64,000 nucleotides of DNA from Paenibacillus sp. FSL R5-0623 (GCF_037974265.1 NZ_CP150233.1:5394001-5458000); one strand, 5' to 3'; positions 9,096 to 18,887 are shown, counted from the first letter of the stretch. A program made the numbers and translations. The notes: generated by a model from the sequence alone, not told the origin.

Positions 9096-9152
9096 CTTGC
9101 CTGCAATCGCCTCGTTCTCATGAAAATAACGAATGATCGTCAGCTCCCTTCC

Positions 9153-9974
9153 TTATACCTTGATTCGTTCGCTTAGCCGCAACGTCTCTCCGCCCTGCAC
9201 TTCAACAACCTGCTGATCCGCTGTGAACCAAACCGGGATGGCAGACGGATTATGGATGATGGAGCGATCGGCCGAACACTCCAGTCGTTGCACCGCTTTC
9301 CAATAGGCAATCACTTCGATGTTCGTGGCATACCAGATATCGTCCCTGCCCCCAATCTGCTCACCAAACTGTTCGATGATCTCCCAGTTATCATTGTCAT
9401 TGAACTCATAACTGTGACCCCAGACGTAGAGCAATAGTGGCGTACCTGTTTTGGAATGTTGGATAAAACGTTTGGCATGCCCCGCCAGATCATGGTTATG
9501 ATGACAGGTCGGATGCCATTCAAGGGGCCGATCTGGCAATGTGTATCTGCCATGAGATTCAACAGTACGAGCATAATCGATGCCAAGCCACTCCAGCTTT
9601 GTACTTAAAGCACGGTTGTACCCTCCATTGGGATAAGCCATGCCTCGTACCGGATAACCGACAAGCTTCTCCAGCGCTTTTCGGTCCTCAATAATCTCTT
9701 CGGTCAGCAATTCATTCGGAACATAAGGCAGTGTAGGATGAGTAACGGTGTGAACAGCTACTTCATGTCCAGCGTACAGTTCCGCGACTTCCCCCGGCTC
9801 GATGCGGCCTGGATTGCCCAGGGTACCGGAATTCAGATTAAATGTTCCCCGCAGTCCATACCGATTACAGATATCCACCAGTCTGCGATCATGCACCACT
9901 CCATCGTCATAGCTGAGCGTTAACGCTTTCATCACACCACCTGGATAGCGGTCAAACTGAATACGATGTCCCAT
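9153..9974 (-). CDS. Polysaccharide-deacetylase-like (CE4, NodB-fold) protein
   Basis: 273 residues. CE4 motif 1 appears as LTLSYDDGV (Asp-Asp pair near residue 23), motif 2 as HTVTHP (two His metal ligands), and motif 3 as RGMAYPNGGYN. A later LYVWGHSYEF segment supplies the distal His. It has no signal peptide, so it probably deacetylates imported oligosaccharides rather than cell-wall polymer; the substrate is inferred from the operon. It lies 32 bp after the GH43 gene and 57 bp before the GH105 frame. GGAGGAG precedes the ATG at 9974. Confidence 0.8.
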   Translation of the reverse strand: MGHRIQFDRYPGGVMKALTLSYDDGVVHDRRLVDICNRYGLRGTFNLNSGTLGNPGRIEPGEVAELYAGHEVAVHTVTHPTLPYVPNELLTEEIIEDRKALEKLVGYPVRGMAYPNGGYNRALSTKLEWLGIDYARTVESHGRYTLPDRPLEWHPTCHHNHDLAGHAKRFIQHSKTGTPLLLYVWGHSYEFNDNDNWEIIEQFGEQIGGRDDIWYATNIEVIAYWKAVQRLECSADRSIIHNPSAIPVWFTADQQVVEVQGGETLRLSERIKV

Positions 9975-10006
9975 CTTGCTCCTCCTTCTGCTTCTTTTCC
10001 TGCTCC

Positions 10007-11623
10007 CTATTTCTGAATTTCCTTCACGTTAAAATAGTGAAAAACACCCTGACCTCCACGATTCGCAAACCGTGTGTTTACAGCATAGATACCCATCTTC
10101 GCTCCAACCCAAAGGGCTGTTGTTGCGCTAAACGGTGTACCCATCGTCTGAAACTCAGCTCCGTCCGCACTCCAACTAAACTGGCACAAAGCAGGTTCTG
10201 TCAGGGTAAGCCGAAGATGAATGGTCCAGCCGGTTGCCTGCGAACCCTGGCCCTCCCAGTCCAGTCCCGTTTCCTCCCATTCTTCTGCATGCAGATGGCT
10301 GTCTTCGCGTTTGGCTCCGCGAATCAGCGATAACCGAATGGTTCCGTCTTCTGTCTGTAACAGGCACAGGCTTGCATACGAATCACCAAACATGATGAGA
10401 CCTGACTGATCCCCTTCCTGTCCAGGCAGGAACGTGAGTCGGGTTGTCGCTTCAAATTCAGAGGCAGGCAGCTTCTGCAAGAGAAGATGAGGTGTACCAA
10501 ACAAAGACTGAACGCCCTCCGGGTATGGATGACCACGCAATACGATCCCGCTTTCTGTACCTGCCTCAGCCCATTCAGGACGGGAGTTCGCCTGCCATTG
10601 CCACTGCAGCCCCAGACGATCAGCCTGAAAATTATCGGATACCTCAGGTACAGTGATCGGATACGCTGCTCCTACATCTGGTTTGATGTGCACATCAACA
10701 GGTTCCCCTGTTCCCGTTCCCTCAGAGTCAATTCCAATGACAGGCCAGCCGTCTTCCGTCCACGTCATCGGCTGTAGATGAACAATTCGGCCATACGCAT
10801 CCCGATCCTGAAAATGAATAAACCAGGACTGCCCCGATTCCAGCTCCACATATCCTCCCTGATGAGGCCCATTCACAGAGGAAGATCCCTGATGCATCAC
10901 AATTCGATCCTCATATGGCCCAAATACCTGTTGGGAACGCAAAACCGTCTGCCACCCCGGCTTTACACCACCAGCCGGAGCAAAGATATAATAATACCCA
11001 TTGCGCTTGTAGAACTTAGGTCCTTCAATGGTCGGATGATGTTCGGTCCCATCGAAGACGATCATGCCTTCGTCCAGAAGCTTCCTGCCATTCGTAGCCA
11101 TCCGGCACACTTGGATTTTGCTCTTGATTCCACTGCGACTATGGGCAAAAGCATGCACAAGATAGGCTTGGCCATCCTCATCCCATAAGGGACAAGGGTC
11201 GATCCAGCCCTTCACTTCATGAACCAGATGCAGCGGTGACCACTCGGCTTCAGGGTGATCCGCCGTAGTCATGAAGATGCCCTCATCCGGTGTGCTGAAG
11301 AAAATCCAATACTTTCCGTCATGATACCGAATGCTGGGTGCCCATACGCCTTTGCCATGAAGAGGTACATCGTATCCTGGCAGTTCAAGCCGTTCTATGG
11401 CATATCGGACAAGTTTCCAATTCACCAGATCCTTCGAATGTAGAATAGGTAGGCCCGGTGTATGCGAGAAACTGGAGGCCGTCATATAGAAGTCATCTCC
11501 TACACGAATCACATCCGGGTCCGAATAATCTGCATGCAGAATCGGATTGCGGTATGTACCGTCACCCTGATCTGCGACCCAGACCGGGTCCAGTCTTTGT
11601 TGGTCAGATTGAGCTGTATTCAT
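10007..11623 (-). CDS. Glycoside hydrolase family 43 (arabinofuranosidase/xylosidase type)
   Basis: 538 residues. The five-bladed propeller of GH43 begins with NPILHADYSDPDVIRVGDD (catalytic base Asp), followed by WAPSIRYHDGKYWIFF (pKa-modulating Asp region), GWIDPCPLWDEDGQAYLV and the TIEGPKFYKRNGYYYI acid Glu motif. Residues 330-538 form the usual C-terminal beta-sandwich domain that completes the active site in large GH43 enzymes. No signal peptide: intracellular. Likely removes L-arabinose or D-xylose side groups from imported oligosaccharides. 12 bp downstream of the GH106-like gene; RBS AAGGAGTGG. Confidence 0.88.
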   Translation of the reverse strand: MNTAQSDQQRLDPVWVADQGDGTYRNPILHADYSDPDVIRVGDDFYMTASSFSHTPGLPILHSKDLVNWKLVRYAIERLELPGYDVPLHGKGVWAPSIRYHDGKYWIFFSTPDEGIFMTTADHPEAEWSPLHLVHEVKGWIDPCPLWDEDGQAYLVHAFAHSRSGIKSKIQVCRMATNGRKLLDEGMIVFDGTEHHPTIEGPKFYKRNGYYYIFAPAGGVKPGWQTVLRSQQVFGPYEDRIVMHQGSSSVNGPHQGGYVELESGQSWFIHFQDRDAYGRIVHLQPMTWTEDGWPVIGIDSEGTGTGEPVDVHIKPDVGAAYPITVPEVSDNFQADRLGLQWQWQANSRPEWAEAGTESGIVLRGHPYPEGVQSLFGTPHLLLQKLPASEFEATTRLTFLPGQEGDQSGLIMFGDSYASLCLLQTEDGTIRLSLIRGAKREDSHLHAEEWEETGLDWEGQGSQATGWTIHLRLTLTEPALCQFSWSADGAEFQTMGTPFSATTALWVGAKMGIYAVNTRFANRGGQGVFHYFNVKEIQK

Positions 11624-11635
11624 ACTTCCACTCCT

Positions 11636-14600
11636 TCATCTGAATTCTTCAACAGGTACATGACCTGCATCCTGTAATCGATGATGTTCTGAATCAAAAT
11701 AAGTGCCTTCCAACAGGCCAATCAACGTATTGGTAATCCGCACTTCAATGTCGTTGTCTCCCGGACGCAACCAGGAGGTCTCCCCCTTCCAGCAATACGG
11801 AGACCAGCATCTTACACCCAGGCTATGTCCGTTTACCCGCACTTCCACCACATCCTGCACACGCCAATCGCCAAATTCCAGTTCAAACGAGGCAACACCT
11901 TCCTCTGGTTCATCCAGCCAGAACGTGCGTTTATAACTCATTTCCCCGGCATAATGGGGATACAGAGGCTGAGGTTCAGGCCCGATACGAAGGGCCGTGT
12001 CCGACTCTCGCACAAGCGAAACCATGCCTTCATGATGGAATTCCACACCGAATCTTCCCTGTAGATACAAGGGATCCACGATGCCATCCTCATCTTTCGT
12101 CACCTGCACAATCACCGTCATTTCGTTGAGACCGCTGTGCAGCAACTCCGTGATATCACAAGCGATGTTATTGTGGTCGGTTATTTCGATTGGATCGAAT
12201 TGTTCTTTTTCAAGCAAATACCCATTAATCTCCATCGACCAAATGCCTGAGATCGCCGCTCTGTCCATGAATAGAAGGCATGCAGGCAATGCCGTTCTCA
12301 GCTCAAATGTGGTCGTATATCGGCATTCGATGGGATAGGCTACGGATGCTTTCTTGGGTGTGCCAAATACCTGATTAAACTGGACTGGCAGATGCTGCTG
12401 CTCCGATAATTCTGCCGCCTGATCAATAAACGGTTTTACAGCTACATGCTGACTCTCCAGAATCACTCCATTAGCATTGGAAGCCTGAAGATGGAATTGT
12501 CCCATTCGCAAAATGTTAGACTGCACCGTTTCCAGTCGCCATGGCCCTTCCGAAGGAACTCTGATCTTACAGGCTTGATTCGCCCCTGCCGAAACATCCG
12601 CTCTGAACGTCGAACCCGTTTTGTCTGTTATATCCACCTTCGTTGTTAATGCCTCTTCCTTCGCAGGTTGTAAAGTAAGACGAACAGCATGTGCTTCATA
12701 AGGCGCCAGCGTAAGTGAAATACAACATTCCCCTCCACTGCTCGTATACGGTAATGTCTGAAGCTGTCCTGTCTCCAGATCGAGTCGTTCTGCCACGAGA
12801 CAAGCACCCTCTGCCAGCTCCGTTCCATCCCACAGCTGTCTGGTGACCAGCTTCAACTGTCCCTTCAGGTCCTGACCCTCCTGATTGGTCAAAAAAACCA
12901 TATGCTCCCCATCGGACAATTGACGGGTGTGCATCAACAGGGAGGCGCTCTCCTCCTCCATAATCCAGCAGATAGGTTCCGGCAATACCTGATCGAGCAG
13001 GAGAGAGATCAGCTCCAGCGAAAAGTCATCTCCTTGCCCTGTTCCTGCGGGTAGAAAATAAGCATTCCCCTCACCTTGATGCCACATGGTTTCACGGTTA
13101 TCGTGACCCGTGTCCCCTCCACGGCCCCAGTACACCTCTTGCGGCTGCTCGCCCGCACCAAAGAACTGGGTAGCTTCATCTCCCTCCGGACTTCCCGGCT
13201 GAATCGCAATATGTGGAGGCATCCCAACAGAAATGACGGTCCCTCCCTGATGAACGAATCGCTTCACCTGTTCCCAGGCCGCGGCCTCCAGATTCAGCAT
13301 CGGTGGCAGAATCAGTACGTCATAATGGGCAACGCCGATCTGAATGATGCCATCCGTTAAGTCAGCTTCAGCCAACAATTCGGGATCAAGGTGATCATAG
13401 TCACGTCTGTTTTCAAGCAGATGTGTCGTGATCCTCATCCAGTCCTTCGTTAGACGATTCAGTTGCACCCGTTCTTCTTCGTCTTCGCCGCTATACTCAA
13501 ATCCATGCAGCGGATTACCCATCAGACTCCAGAATGTCGTCGTTGGGTCAAGCACGGCAATACGAATGTCTGCTGCTCCGGTGCTCATGAGATAGCTCAA
13601 ACGTCCGGTGTAATCCCCCAACTGCCGGAAATGCTTCCAATAGGGATTCTGCAAAAATTGAGATGGCGGTGCATCATGCTTTGCCAGCCCACCAATCGTA
13701 TAGAAAAAGGCGTGAAAGTTATAAAAATTGGTACCCATGGCGGCCATTCGATCGATCATCCACTTGGCATCCTGTAGCGTCATCGACCAGCCCACACTGT
13801 GAAAACATTCAATCAGATTGCGGCTTCGGCCCAATTGCCGGGCAAGCGAACTGACCATCTTGGGATTGTCACGCATCTTTTGACCGTATCGTTCCAGAAT
13901 CCACGATAAGGATCGTCCGATTTTCTCATGTGCCGAATCACCACCTGGCATATGGCTGAACAACTGGGTGGTCATCCGTACGCCAGGCACTTCAGCCGCA
14001 TACTGGATTCCTGCTTCCTCACACCAGTCATGCACCTGTTTGTGATAAGACTCCCGGAGAAGCAGGTGCAGTGACTGGTAATAGTCATACCGAATACGAT
14101 GCGCGTCCGGAACATCACCATATAACAGGGCCGGTAGCGAATCGATCAGACTATAACCACAACGCTCACTGAAATAACGGGGAAGGTTTGGCGACCAGGG
14201 GATACGACCCAGTGGTGCGATCTCATCCGAGAACATACCTTTGATCACGCTTTCAAATTGATCTCCAACCGCTGACTTATAACGCTCATGTGTCAGTTCA
14301 ATAAAACGACTCATCGCTTCCTTGTGGCAAGGATCAACAAAGTTGCCGTAATATTTGAAATCATCGATCTCTTTTTCCTGAAATATAATCAACTCCCAAT
14401 CACCTGCCGGAACTTCCCACAACATGCGGAATGCTGTTCGGTAGGTGAAGAACCGCTTACGGTTATACGATGTGAGCCCTGTCTCCTGATACACCTGGTC
14501 CGTCTGGATATTGCCGATTTTATTTCGCAAGTCAATGGATTCATGCCACAACCGTTTGCCCTGTGCATCCTTGGGAATCGCCTTGGCAACCAAGACTCGT

Positions 14601-14989
14601 CCCCATGGCAACTCCAGATCCACAGCTTCTCCGCCCTGAACCACCAACTGATGATGCACGAGCTGGCGCTGCTTCGCTTCAGGAAAATCAAGGGTCACTT
14701 CCCCACCAGCCATCCCGCTTGGATAGGGATATTCGTCATATAACCATACCTGCATGCCGTGAGCAGCCGCCGCTTCCACTGCAATCCGCACCTTATCAAA
14801 CCATGCTTCAGAGAGATAGGGAATCTGTAGTCCCTGACGCGGACAGATGAAGAATCCGCCTACACCTTGCGCCGCCATCTCAGCCACCTGCCGCTTAACC
14901 TGCTCTTCTTCCATATCCCCGTTCCAGAACCAAAAGGGATGGACCCTGTACTGCGCCTTGGGATTTTCAAAAGCATCCCCGTTCCACAT
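11636..14989 (-). CDS. GH106-like glycoside hydrolase (probable alpha-L-rhamnosidase)
   Basis: 1117 residues. The N-terminus has the GH106-type pattern: HPFWFWNGDMEEEQVKRQV, GVGGFFICPRQGLQIPYLS, then the WLYDEYPYPSGMAGG loop of the TIM barrel. A Rossmann-like glutaminase-type region follows (YDVLILPPMLNLEAAAW) and the C-terminal 300 residues are beta-sandwich modules resembling GH2 sugar-binding domains (VEVRVNGHSLGVRCW, NDIEVRITNTLIGLLEGTY). GH106 members hydrolyse alpha-L-rhamnosides in complex plant glycans; specificity here is not provable. Cytoplasmic by lack of signal peptide. First gene of the four-enzyme operon (RBS GGGAGGAAGG). Confidence 0.8.
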   Translation of the reverse strand: MWNGDAFENPKAQYRVHPFWFWNGDMEEEQVKRQVAEMAAQGVGGFFICPRQGLQIPYLSEAWFDKVRIAVEAAAAHGMQVWLYDEYPYPSGMAGGEVTLDFPEAKQRQLVHHQLVVQGGEAVDLELPWGRVLVAKAIPKDAQGKRLWHESIDLRNKIGNIQTDQVYQETGLTSYNRKRFFTYRTAFRMLWEVPAGDWELIIFQEKEIDDFKYYGNFVDPCHKEAMSRFIELTHERYKSAVGDQFESVIKGMFSDEIAPLGRIPWSPNLPRYFSERCGYSLIDSLPALLYGDVPDAHRIRYDYYQSLHLLLRESYHKQVHDWCEEAGIQYAAEVPGVRMTTQLFSHMPGGDSAHEKIGRSLSWILERYGQKMRDNPKMVSSLARQLGRSRNLIECFHSVGWSMTLQDAKWMIDRMAAMGTNFYNFHAFFYTIGGLAKHDAPPSQFLQNPYWKHFRQLGDYTGRLSYLMSTGAADIRIAVLDPTTTFWSLMGNPLHGFEYSGEDEEERVQLNRLTKDWMRITTHLLENRRDYDHLDPELLAEADLTDGIIQIGVAHYDVLILPPMLNLEAAAWEQVKRFVHQGGTVISVGMPPHIAIQPGSPEGDEATQFFGAGEQPQEVYWGRGGDTGHDNRETMWHQGEGNAYFLPAGTGQGDDFSLELISLLLDQVLPEPICWIMEEESASLLMHTRQLSDGEHMVFLTNQEGQDLKGQLKLVTRQLWDGTELAEGACLVAERLDLETGQLQTLPYTSSGGECCISLTLAPYEAHAVRLTLQPAKEEALTTKVDITDKTGSTFRADVSAGANQACKIRVPSEGPWRLETVQSNILRMGQFHLQASNANGVILESQHVAVKPFIDQAAELSEQQHLPVQFNQVFGTPKKASVAYPIECRYTTTFELRTALPACLLFMDRAAISGIWSMEINGYLLEKEQFDPIEITDHNNIACDITELLHSGLNEMTVIVQVTKDEDGIVDPLYLQGRFGVEFHHEGMVSLVRESDTALRIGPEPQPLYPHYAGEMSYKRTFWLDEPEEGVASFELEFGDWRVQDVVEVRVNGHSLGVRCWSPYCWKGETSWLRPGDNDIEVRITNTLIGLLEGTYFDSEHHRLQDAGHVPVEEFR

Positions 14990-15075
14990 GTTGCCTTCCT
15001 CCCTGCATGTTCAAGAGTGATCGTTAAACTTTACCAATAACGTTCATTTCAGTTCATATAGGTTTGTTTCGTTAT

Positions 15076-15083
15076 GATTATAC
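15076..15083 (-). promoter_or_regulatory. Possible promoter -10 of the hydrolase operon
   Basis: On the minus strand a TATAAT (15077-15082) lies 87 bases upstream of the GH106-like start, within an AT-rich 150-base leader. No good -35 hexamer is at the standard distance, so an activator may be needed. This region also separates the hydrolase genes from the transporter terminator. Confidence 0.4.
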
Positions 15084-15164
15084 ATCAAAAACCATATTCA
15101 GGAAGCCATAATTTCCAGAAAGTTGGATGAAATTTCGTTCACGGATCAAGCCATTACAGCGATA

Positions 15165-15213
15165 AGAAAAGCCCGGCTGTTTCCGCTACACTGAAAGCAC
15201 GGCTACCGGGCTT
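15165..15213 (-). terminator. Terminator after the sugar-transport operon
   Basis: Read on the minus strand, AAGCCCGG pairs with CCGGGCTT across a 29-base loop, and TTTTCTT follows. It ends the binding-protein transcript, so the downstream hydrolases likely have their own promoter. Confidence 0.7.
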
Positions 15214-15224
15214 GGCTTATACGA

Positions 15225-16730
15225 CTACTTCAGTGCTGCGTACAGTTCATTAACTTCTTTGACATAATCGTCTCCGCCGTTGTTCTTCCACAGAGCAACA
15301 GCATCTTCAAATCCTTTCTCATCAATCTGACCTACGATATATTTGATTCGTGCATCGTTAATGATATTGTCCAGCTGCGGTCCTTTCTGAGCGTAAACAT
15401 CCGAGATCAGCGGCTCGCCAGGATTGGCGATGACAATCTCTTCGTTGGCCTTCTGCACCTGTGCAACTTTTTCACGGACAGGTGTCTGTTCTACACGAAG
15501 CGTTTTATCCTCGGGAACAAACATCAAAATCTGATTTAAGCCCTGCAGATCGCGGAGTGCAAGCTTATCAGTGGATGGGATAATGTAGTCCCCTTTTTTC
15601 TCATACTGCTTGCCTTCCAGTCCGTTCCCGAGCAGTGCCTGCAATTCAGGTTCATTGAGTTGATCCAGAAAGCTTAGCACCTTCTTCAGTTCCTCTTCCG
15701 TTTTGACACTGCCTTTGGAGATGGCAATCATTCCGGAATATCCGGACGTTGGCATATCCCGCAGCCCCTTCGGACCTTCCATGGCTTGCAGCACATCCAC
15801 ACGTCCTGTCGCATTCGGATCTTTATCAAGTATTTTCTGGTCCATGCGCTGGGCATTGTCTGCCACATCGACCATGACACCCGCTTGCCCATTCACAAAT
15901 GGATCAGGCAGTTTCGTCGCATCCATCACGGCAAAGTCCTTGTTCACCAGACCTTCGCTATAGATTTGCCGGAAAAATTTCAGGGCTTCCATATATTCTG
16001 GTGTCTCATGCGCCGGGATCAGGCCTCCGCTGCCATCATCTCCCCATTTGTTGGGGGCACCGAACCATACCTGCATGTTATCCCACGGGCCCGTGAATTT
16101 GCTGGCTACCAGACCGTACGTATCATCCTTTCCGTTACCGTCCGGGTCATCCTTCGTGAACGCTTTCAATACATTGTAAAATTCATCAATCGTCTTTGGC
16201 TCTTCCAGCCCCAGATTCTCCAGCCAGTCCTGACGGATAGTCACTCCATTACGTCCCAGAGGGCGAGCCCGATAAATCCCATAAGTTTTGCCATCGATTG
16301 ACGCATTGTTGGTGATGATTTCATTCATCTTGCTCAGATTCGGATAGTCTTTCAGATATGGACCAAGCTCCCAGAATGCTCCGGTTCGTGCCGCATTAAT
16401 GAAACTTGGGGACTTCCCTAACACCACCATAATCTGAGGCAGTTTTCCCGAGGCCAATGTAATGTTGAATTTGTCTTCATACGAGCTGCTTGGCACCCAC
16501 TGCAGGTTCACATCCACCTTGGTCAATTCCTCCAGCTTCTGAATCACAGGGCTGTTGTCCGGCGGATTCTCCGCTTCAAAGTTCGGTAGCATAATCGTGA
16601 GCTGATCGGTGCCACCCGCAGAGGTTCCTGAATCTGCTTTGTCCGTGGAGCATGCGCCCAGAATTGTACTAAGTACCAGTGACGCAGAGAGTAGCAGTGC
16701 CCCTTTTTTGAATCCCGTTTTTTGTCCCAT
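15225..16730 (-). CDS. CUT1 ABC transporter solute-binding lipoprotein (LplA/YtcQ family)
   Basis: 501 residues. Signal peptide with lipobox (LSTILGACS, Cys near residue 27) then a Type-I extracellular sugar-binding fold: LTIMLPNFEAENPPDNSPV, VLGKSPSFINAARTGAFWEL, the YGIYRARPLGRNGVTIRQDW hinge region and GLVASKFTGPWDNMQVW. This is the family that partners with LplB/LplC-type permeases for oligosaccharides such as unsaturated rhamnogalacturonan. Third in the transport operon; the ATPase (MsmX-like) is encoded elsewhere, as is usual. RBS AAGGGGGAG before 16730. Confidence 0.92.
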   Translation of the reverse strand: MGQKTGFKKGALLLSASLVLSTILGACSTDKADSGTSAGGTDQLTIMLPNFEAENPPDNSPVIQKLEELTKVDVNLQWVPSSSYEDKFNITLASGKLPQIMVVLGKSPSFINAARTGAFWELGPYLKDYPNLSKMNEIITNNASIDGKTYGIYRARPLGRNGVTIRQDWLENLGLEEPKTIDEFYNVLKAFTKDDPDGNGKDDTYGLVASKFTGPWDNMQVWFGAPNKWGDDGSGGLIPAHETPEYMEALKFFRQIYSEGLVNKDFAVMDATKLPDPFVNGQAGVMVDVADNAQRMDQKILDKDPNATGRVDVLQAMEGPKGLRDMPTSGYSGMIAISKGSVKTEEELKKVLSFLDQLNEPELQALLGNGLEGKQYEKKGDYIIPSTDKLALRDLQGLNQILMFVPEDKTLRVEQTPVREKVAQVQKANEEIVIANPGEPLISDVYAQKGPQLDNIINDARIKYIVGQIDEKGFEDAVALWKNNGGDDYVKEVNELYAALK

Positions 16731-16748
16731 ACGTTCTCCCCCTTGGCT

Positions 16749-17636
16749 TTAGCCTTTGATTGAACCTAACATGACACCTTTGGCAAAATGCTTCTGCAAA
16801 AACGGATACACCAGCAAAATCGGAATGGTACCTACAACGATCACCGCCATTTTGATCGACTGCTCTGGTGGCTGAACAAAATTGGGGTCCATGTTTGCCA
16901 TATCTCCGACACTGGCTTGCGAGAGTAACACGATCTGTCTCAGCATGACTTGCAGTGGCCATTTGTCACTGTCGGAAATGTACAGCAGTGCCGAGAAAAA
17001 GTTGTTCCAGTGGCCTACGGCGTAAAACAAGGCAAACGTGGCAATGACCGGCTTCGATAAAGGCAGAACGATTCGCCACAGCACCCCGAGATCCGAACAG
17101 CCGTCGATGCGGGCCGCTTCCTCCAGCCCGGGCGGCATTTGCTGAAAAAAGTTTTTGACAACTATTAAGTTAAAAGCGCTGATCGCGCCAGGAAGCATAA
17201 GGGCCCAGTAGGAATCAAGCAGTCCCAGTCCGCGAATGACGAGATACGTTGGAATCATGCCACCGCCAAATAACATCGAGAAAATTACCATGTTCATCAT
17301 GACGTTGCGACCCCAAAAGTCACTTCTGGATAGTGGATAAGCCATCGTTAATGTGAAAAACAGATTGACCAGTGTACCTGCCACCGTGACGAAAATGGAA
17401 ACACCAATGCTGCGAAAGATCGTGGACGATGAAAAGATATACTCATACGCGCTGAAGGAAAACACCTTCGGAATGAGGAAAAAACTGCGTTCGGTAATCT
17501 CGGCTTCCGTTGCGAAAGAATTCCCTATTATATACAGGAACGGAAGGACGGTTAATATGCCCAGAATCCCCAGCATGACGTAATTGAAGATATCAAATAC
17601 CTTGCCGGCAGGGCTGTTGTATAGACGGCTGTTCAT
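16749..17636 (-). CDS. Carbohydrate ABC transporter permease (LplC/YtcP family)
   Basis: 295 residues with six membrane segments. The EAA loop that contacts the ATPase is EEAARIDGCSDLGVLWRIVL; the C-terminus ends in PFLQKHFAKGVMLGSIKG, typical of the LplC/YtcP branch. Works with the adjacent permease as a heterodimer. 18 bp separate it from the binding-protein gene and 12 bp from the other permease. Confidence 0.93.
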   Translation of the reverse strand: MNSRLYNSPAGKVFDIFNYVMLGILGILTVLPFLYIIGNSFATEAEITERSFFLIPKVFSFSAYEYIFSSSTIFRSIGVSIFVTVAGTLVNLFFTLTMAYPLSRSDFWGRNVMMNMVIFSMLFGGGMIPTYLVIRGLGLLDSYWALMLPGAISAFNLIVVKNFFQQMPPGLEEAARIDGCSDLGVLWRIVLPLSKPVIATFALFYAVGHWNNFFSALLYISDSDKWPLQVMLRQIVLLSQASVGDMANMDPNFVQPPEQSIKMAVIVVGTIPILLVYPFLQKHFAKGVMLGSIKG

Positions 17637-17648
17637 GGGCGCTCCTCC

Positions 17649-18635
17649 TTAATAAATTCCGGGATGGCCGAATTTTTTCGCAAGTTTATTACTGCCAAGC
17701 ACCAGGATAATCCCCACCACAGACTTGAATAGTCCAACAGCAGTACTGTAACTGAATGCACCTTGCGTAATCCCTACCGTGTACACATACGTATCAAATA
17801 CGTCCGCTACATCCCGGTTGAGGGAGTTGGTCATCAGATAGATCTGCTCAAATCCGGTATCGAGGAAGTTCCCCAGTCTGAGAATAAGCAAAATGACTAT
17901 GGTCGTACGAATGGCTGGAAGCGTGATATGCCACATCCGCCGTAATCGTCCGGCGCCATCCACAATGGAGGCTTCATATTGTTCCGTATCGACACCTGCG
18001 AGGGCTGCCAAGAAAATGATTGTGCCCCAACCCATCTCCTTCCACATCATCTGAACAATAATCAGCGGACGGAACGAACCCGGACTGGAGAGTACATCAA
18101 TAGGCTTGCCTGTAATCCAGGCGATCAGGTCGTATAACACCCCGCCCTGCGGGGTCAGAAACACGTACGTGATACTGGCGATAATCACCATGGATACAAA
18201 ATGGGGTACATAGACCAGCGTTTGAATCGTTCTTTTGAAGAAAGCGACCCGAATTTCATTTAATAATAAAGCTATAATGATCGGTGCCGGGAAAAAGAAA
18301 ATAAGATCATACAGAGCAAGAACCAGCGTATTGCGTAATAGTCGGAAGAAGTCCGGGTTGGAGAAAAAGTTCGTAAAGTTCTCTAGCCCCACCCAGTTGC
18401 TCTCCCGAATGCCAAGGAAAGGCTGGTAATCCTGAAAGGCAATGATGATCCCCCACATGGGCAAGTATTTAAAGATGACAAAGTACAAAAAGCCGGGAAG
18501 CACAAGTACATATAACCATTTGTTTCGTTTAATCTGCCTTTTCCAATTGGACTCCTGTTTTAATGGCCTTGTGGCCATATCCGCTTGAGCAGTTGCAGCG
18601 CCGTTGGTATTCCAGTCCGTCTTCCCGTTCATCAT
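17649..18635 (-). CDS. Carbohydrate ABC transporter permease (LplB/YteP family)
   Basis: 328 residues. A cytoplasmic N-terminus of about 30 residues leads into WLYVLVLPGFLYFVIFKYLPM (first helix), then FQDYQPFLGIRESNWVGLENF, both signatures of the LplB branch. The EAA loop is QYEASIVDGAGRLRRMWHI. It is the first gene of the transport operon. Upstream lie a cre-like site and two AraC-type direct repeats. Confidence 0.93.
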   Translation of the reverse strand: MMNGKTDWNTNGAATAQADMATRPLKQESNWKRQIKRNKWLYVLVLPGFLYFVIFKYLPMWGIIIAFQDYQPFLGIRESNWVGLENFTNFFSNPDFFRLLRNTLVLALYDLIFFFPAPIIIALLLNEIRVAFFKRTIQTLVYVPHFVSMVIIASITYVFLTPQGGVLYDLIAWITGKPIDVLSSPGSFRPLIIVQMMWKEMGWGTIIFLAALAGVDTEQYEASIVDGAGRLRRMWHITLPAIRTTIVILLILRLGNFLDTGFEQIYLMTNSLNRDVADVFDTYVYTVGITQGAFSYSTAVGLFKSVVGIILVLGSNKLAKKFGHPGIY

Positions 18636-18654
18636 GTCTCCCCTTCCTCAAAAA

Positions 18655-18668
18655 TGTAAGCGTTATCA
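18655..18668 (-). promoter_or_regulatory. CcpA cre site
   Basis: On the minus strand the 14-mer TGATAACGCTTACA fits the consensus TGWNANCGNTNNCA at every fixed position. It lies 20 bases upstream of the first permease ATG, in the leader, where CcpA binding would block transcription when preferred sugars are present. Confidence 0.75.
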
Positions 18669-18778
18669 ATTTATCTGTTATTCAGACTATACAGCCGCCT
18701 TGTTTCCGGCAACCTTCATTTTTTGCATTGCTCCGGCACACTGACCGAAAAGCCCGCTATAACGCCATTTTCACAAGA

Positions 18779-18812
18779 AATTGCACATAACGTAGCAGGT
18801 AGAATTGCACAT
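18779..18812 (-). promoter_or_regulatory. Twin direct repeats, likely AraC-type operator
   Basis: Two identical 10-mers AATTGCACAT (18779-18788 and 18803-18812; ATGTGCAATT on the coding strand) are spaced 24 bp, the geometry used by AraC-family dimers that activate from upstream. They sit between the regulator gene and the transport operon it probably controls. Confidence 0.55.
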
Positions 18813-18844
18813 TTTTGCGGGTTTATCCTTCTTTGTATCACGGT

Positions 18845-18887
18845 AAAAAAAAGAAAAAACCGACATCCACTAAAGCTGAATGCCGGT
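18845..18887 (-). terminator. Terminator of the AraC regulator gene
   Basis: Minus-strand hairpin ACCGGCAT / ATGTCGGT with a 12-base loop, followed by TTTTTTC and a longer T-run, 25 bases after the regulator stop. Confidence 0.75.
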
